A DNA stretch of 43,397 bases from assembly GCA_964411125.1 (NCBI GenBank), contig CAYPJU010000054.1:1-43397 (forward strand), given 5' to 3'. This document shows, in pieces, positions 40,713 to 43,397 of the stretch. Below the pieces are notes generated by a model, which was not told where the DNA came from, did no database searches, and saw only the letters and a program-made list of their open reading frames with translations. Each line of letters begins with the position of its first letter. The first letter of the stretch is position 1. This DNA comes from JBFIHF01 sp964411125 (lineage in GTDB: Bacteria; Myxococcota_A; Bradymonadia; Bradymonadales; Bradymonadaceae). The translations under genes and the position numbers were made by a program.

Positions 40713-41663
40713 GTGCGCCACCACGCCATCATTTCCCTCGCCGCACTGCTCGTCACCCTCGCCGCCTGCGGCTCGCCCGACGGCAAGCGCATCCCCAAGG
40801 ACGACGACAACGGTGGGTCGAACAACGGCGTCGCTTCGAACAACGGCGTCGCTTCGAACAACGGTGTCGCAACGAACAACGGTGTCGCAACGAACAACGG
40901 TGTCGCAACGAACAACGGTGTCGCAACGAACAACGGTGCCTCCAACAACGGCGTGGCTACGAACAACGGCGTTGCCTCGAACAACGGGGTCGGGACCAAC
41001 AACGGGACGACGAGCACCAACAACGGCACGACGCTCGCGCCGACGGCGGACGTTGCGCTGGTCCTCGGCGAGCGATGGCCCTTCGAGGACGCGCTCACCG
41101 CCGCTCAGATTCCGTTCGACATCGTCGGCGGCGACAACGATCGGGTCGACGACTTCTTCTCCTTCGCGACCACCACGGCCATTGACGCCTACGACGTGGT
41201 CGTCATCGCACCTGGCTACCAGTACACGAGCCTCGATGAGGCCAACCTCTCGACCTCAGCCGTGGACATGGGCATCAGCAGCTGGATCCAGTCGGGCGGC
41301 ACCCTCGTCGACCTCGGCGGCGGCTATTCGTTCAGTCGACTCGCCGGAAGCCCGGGCGGTCTCCTGATGCGGGGCAACTACGACGTTCTGGCGATCGCCG
41401 GATTCCCGCACGTCAGCTCGAGGCTCGACGTCGTCGAGAACAACCGCGGATGGGTAAAGACCTCCGGCAACACGACCGTGCTGATGACCGCCGAAGTCGT
41501 GAGCTGCGAGTTCACCGACTTCTCGTGTACGGATCCGATGGACGTTACAATCGACCTGGCCCACGAATTGACGATCGGCAACGGCCGGCTCTTCTTCTTC
41601 GACTGGCTCGGAGAGCCTTCCGCGAAGCTCGAACAGAACATCGTCGAGCTCGTGCGCCGGTAG
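40713..41663 (+). CDS. Lipoprotein with Asn-Asn-Gly-Val repeats and amidotransferase-like domain
   Basis: 316 residues from a GTG at 40713 with GGAG six bases ahead. The signal sequence (M-R-H-H-A-I-I-S-L-A-A-L-L-V-T) ends in lipobox L-A-A-C. Next come about twelve N-N-G-V-A-S/T repeats (residues ~37-107), a flexible low-complexity stalk. The C-terminal ~210 residues look like a class I amidotransferase/ThuA-type Rossmann domain: A-D-V-A-L-V-L-G, Y-D-V-V-V-I-A-P-G-Y, Q-S-G-G-T-L-V-D-L-G-G-G-Y and G-R-L-F-F-F-D-W-L, with no catalytic cysteine evident. This stalk-plus-domain layout is typical of surface lipoproteins in related bacteria. Function unknown. Confidence 0.8.
   Translation: MRHHAIISLAALLVTLAACGSPDGKRIPKDDDNGGSNNGVASNNGVASNNGVATNNGVATNNGVATNNGVATNNGASNNGVATNNGVASNNGVGTNNGTTSTNNGTTLAPTADVALVLGERWPFEDALTAAQIPFDIVGGDNDRVDDFFSFATTTAIDAYDVVVIAPGYQYTSLDEANLSTSAVDMGISSWIQSGGTLVDLGGGYSFSRLAGSPGGLLMRGNYDVLAIAGFPHVSSRLDVVENNRGWVKTSGNTTVLMTAEVVSCEFTDFSCTDPMDVTIDLAHELTIGNGRLFFFDWLGEPSAKLEQNIVELVRR
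40821..41032 (+). repeat. Coding tandem repeat, 18-bp unit
   Basis: Near-identical copies of AACAACGGTGTCGCAACG encode N-N-G-V-A-T; four consecutive copies are the same at DNA level. Variants N-N-G-V-A-S, N-N-G-A-S and N-N-G-T-T flank them. Identical DNA copies in a repetitive stalk make copy number likely to vary between strains. Confidence 0.92.
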
Positions 41664-42009
41664 GCCGCGCTGGCTCCGTGCCATCCAACGGAACCACGCG
41701 AACAAGGTAGCGGCCTTCGATGCTCGGGAGACTAGGCATGTACCGATGCCGAAAACGACAAGAAATCGACGAGGGGGGCAAGACGGAGTACCACGAAGTC
41801 GCCAAGAAATGCGGCAAGATGGTTGGGGGTTGGGGGGTGGTCGTATTGATCCAGCCGTATCAAGGTCGACTTCGTGCTTGAACCGCCCCGGCAGCTAGTC
41901 CATCGTCCTATTCCTTTGGATGCTCAGCCCCGCTACTTGCAGCGTCATGACGGTCCGCTCGCCTTCGCATCCCCACCGTTAACTCAGAAAGAAGGACTAC
42001 GAGCATTCG
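41664..42009. other. Intergenic region with a direct repeat
   Basis: No gene is visible. The first ~60 bases are the left copy of the direct repeat at 41665-41720; the rest holds a G-rich tract (GGTTGGGGGTTGGGGGGTGG) at about 41822-41841 and the upstream region of the next gene. Confidence 0.6.
41665..41720 (+). repeat. Direct repeat, left copy
   Basis: The segment ending ACAAGGTAGCGGCCTTCGAT is almost the same as 43342-43397 at the right edge of the window, differing by a few substitutions and small indels. The two copies flank the two lipoprotein genes at 42010 and 42491. Confidence 0.85.
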
Positions 42010-42411
42010 ATGATAGGGATTTCCCCCAGACAATCGGTCGCGATCGCCACGCTGTCTGCAATCGCTCTGCTGTCTTGCAGCCACCCCCCACCCGAGGCGG
42101 AGCAGCCGCCCGCGGAATACTGTCGGCAATTGGATGATGAGCCAGCGGGTTGTGCCAAAGAGGAGTGGTGCAGCGTAGCCTCCGTGACGGAGTACCGATT
42201 GCCGGGCGATGGGACGTGCGAACCGCTGCAAAGTGCCGAACTCTGCCTTCGGCTGCGCGAGAAGAAGGAACCTGGTCAGGTGAGCTTCCCCGAAGTCACC
42301 TGGCACACAGACGCTGATGGCAACGTCATGGCCGTCGGGAGCAACCCGGGTTTCGAAGATCTAGAGCCGTGCCTGTCGACGTGCGCTCCTTGCGTGACAG
42401 CTTCAGAGTGA
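42010..42411 (+). CDS. Small Cys-rich predicted lipoprotein
   Basis: 133 residues. Signal sequence M-I-G-I-S-P-R-Q-S-V-A-I-A-T-L-S-A-I-A-L ending in lipobox L-L-S-C. The mature part has at least nine further cysteines (Y-C-R-Q, A-G-C-A, W-C-S, T-C-E-P, L-C-L-R, P-C-L-S-T-C-A-P-C), suggesting a disulfide-rich extracellular fold. The pattern resembles short Cys-rich lipoproteins common in this bacterial group; no domain recognised. A terminator follows at 42458-42479. Confidence 0.65.
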   Translation: MIGISPRQSVAIATLSAIALLSCSHPPPEAEQPPAEYCRQLDDEPAGCAKEEWCSVASVTEYRLPGDGTCEPLQSAELCLRLREKKEPGQVSFPEVTWHTDADGNVMAVGSNPGFEDLEPCLSTCAPCVTASE

Positions 42412-42457
42412 GCAGATCAGGGGAATGCCGAGAGTACGACATTCCAACGGCATGCCT

Positions 42458-42479
42458 GGCCGGGATCGGCCTTTGTTTT
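42458..42479 (+). terminator. Intrinsic terminator
   Basis: GGCCG-GGAT-CGGCC followed by TTTGTTTT, 47 bases after the lipoprotein stop. The stem is short (5 bp) but GC-rich, and the T-tract is good. Confidence 0.6.
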
Positions 42480-42490
42480 GAAGTCGCAGG

Positions 42491-43201
42491 TCACCTGAAC
42501 CGTTTGCAGTAATCAGACTCGAGTCCGGGGTCCAGCACCACCCCGCCGGCCCCATCATCGACTAGCCGGTGGCAGAACAGCCCATAGAAGGGCACGACGA
42601 ACGTCCCCGAAACCTCACGCCGGGGCTCGCCACTCAGATGCCGGAGCGTCGTGGTGAGCGTCCCGACGAGCGTTTTACCATCGAGACTCCTCCCCTCGAC
42701 GACGCCAGACTCGGAGATCCAGATTTCCGGAATCTCCTCTCCGCTTTCCTCGTGGACCTCAATCTCGTGCCGGTGGCCGCGGGGCCGCGAGAAGTCTTGC
42801 AATTCGAAACTGAACTCGGCCCCTGCTTCGAAGGGTATCAACGGCTCCGCGTTTCGGAAGTGCCAGGTATGCGTGTAGGAGCGGTCGGGTGGAGCGAATC
42901 CTCCAATGATCTTCGTTCGCCCCCCGCCGTCCTCCCGCTCGAAGGCCTCCATGTAGACACCGCCCTGGAGCACCGTGCCATCGCTGAGACAGATATGGCC
43001 CAGCTCGTCGTCTGAGAGCAGTCTCGACTGGCACCTCCCCTCTGCCCCGACTGTCTCCACCCCGCCAGCCTCGTCGTCCTTCGTCGCCACTCCCCCGACT
43101 CCAACGTCCACTGTTTCCCCTCCGTCGACGCCATCGAGAGAGCAACCGCACAGCTGAATACAAGCTAGGATGAGCAAGCCGCGTTTTACTGGCAGGTCCA
43201 A
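42491..43201 (-). CDS. Predicted lipoprotein of unknown function
   Basis: 236 residues. N-terminus M-D-L-P-V-K-R-G-L-L-I-L-A-C-I-Q-L with lipobox L-C-G-C. A Gly/Val/Asp-rich spacer (D-G-V-D-G-G-E-T-V-D-V-G-V-G-G) leads to a globular domain with beta-rich segments (A-E-F-S-F-E-L-Q-D-F, T-F-V-V-P-F-Y-G-L-F-C) and cysteines at R-C-Q-S, H-I-C-L, F-C-H and Y-C-K. No family recognised. Convergent with the lipoprotein at 42010; both lie between the direct repeats. Confidence 0.65.
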   Translation of the reverse strand: MDLPVKRGLLILACIQLCGCSLDGVDGGETVDVGVGGVATKDDEAGGVETVGAEGRCQSRLLSDDELGHICLSDGTVLQGGVYMEAFEREDGGGRTKIIGGFAPPDRSYTHTWHFRNAEPLIPFEAGAEFSFELQDFSRPRGHRHEIEVHEESGEEIPEIWISESGVVEGRSLDGKTLVGTLTTTLRHLSGEPRREVSGTFVVPFYGLFCHRLVDDGAGGVVLDPGLESDYCKRFR

Positions 43202-43341
43202 TCGTCCACTCCTTTCAGAACAACCCTGTCCCGAAGATATGCGCTGACATCCGCTAATCTCGGATCAAAGGGCCGACACGCAGACACCGATGGCGTGCCT
43301 GACGAGGACCTCAAAGACGTTGTTAGTCCGAGGTGTGGTAG

Positions 43342-43397
43342 GCGCTGGCTCCTTGCCATCCACCGAACCACGCGAATAAGGTAGCGGCCTTCGATGC
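43342..43397 (+). repeat. Direct repeat, right copy (runs to the window edge)
   Basis: Near-identical to 41665-41720. On the minus strand it contains GCTACCTTATTCGC, close to GCTACCTTGTCCGC just before the start of the EcsC-domain gene (39599-39616 region), so part of it may be a promoter -10 region. Confidence 0.8.

Noticed and set aside
43318..43341. GTTAGTC near the right repeat as an integron attC core
   Set aside because: It does not fit GTTRRRY, no paired RYYYAAC core is present, and there is no integrase in the window.

Overview
This is a GC-rich bacterial chromosome segment, densely packed with genes on both strands. It most resembles a Myxococcota or related delta-proteobacterial lineage; that assignment is inference. 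Supporting points are many signal-peptide and lipobox proteins, lipoproteins with runs of Asn-Asn-Gly-Val, a tricorn-type protease, and a 17-bp sequence at uvrB matching the Myxococcus LexA box, as I recall it, at 16 of 17 positions. There are no phage or insertion-sequence genes and no CRISPR array. Most of the window is ordinary core and envelope genome, with accessory-looking stretches at both ends.

Layout. 1-1480: the 3' end of a small Cys-cluster protein, then a tandem array of 354-bp hairpin-rich repeats. 1488-2106: a leaderless two-gene pair encoding a small protein and a nucleotidyltransferase. 2200-4162: a NUDIX hydrolase and lysine 2,3-aminomutase. 4163-5381: a 1.2-kb stretch without a convincing gene but with three strong hairpins. 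5382-9747: aldehyde dehydrogenase, a small NAD(P)-binding protein, an HCCA isomerase-like thioredoxin-fold protein, and two exported proteins. 10312-17152: topA, tricorn protease, a SAF-domain protein and tmk, all on the plus strand. 17447-21631: an exported protein, a SlyD-type FKBP, a lipase-like hydrolase and a MATE exporter behind a leader peptide and attenuator. 21798-26699: lipoproteins, a metzincin-like protease, a metallo-beta-lactamase-like protein, a pentapeptide-repeat protein and an App1-type phosphatase. 26762-33640: uvrB, a metallophosphoesterase, a small membrane protein, and a minus-strand run of GST, LuxE-like, murein endopeptidase-like and UPF0158 genes. 33837-39604: DUF1853, a VWA lipoprotein, a second metallophosphoesterase and an EcsC-domain protein. 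39840-40117: tRNA-Val, tRNA-Asp and a terminator. 40127-43397: repeat-rich accessory DNA with three lipoproteins and a ~60-bp direct repeat.

The most interesting element is on the minus strand at 21470-21701. A good promoter is followed by a Shine-Dalgarno site, a 32-codon leader peptide with an internal hairpin and a late Arg-Val-Arg (+X+) motif, then a textbook intrinsic terminator, all ahead of a MATE efflux pump. The end of the leader can pair with the 5' arm of the terminator, so this looks like ribosome-mediated transcription attenuation, plausibly sensing a ribosome-targeting drug. Other points to check are the LexA-like box on the uvrB promoter, two apparently leaderless promoters, a promoter motif shared by two exported-protein genes at the same distance from their starts, a 27-bp element conserved in two intergenic regions, and the direct repeats flanking the last two lipoprotein genes.
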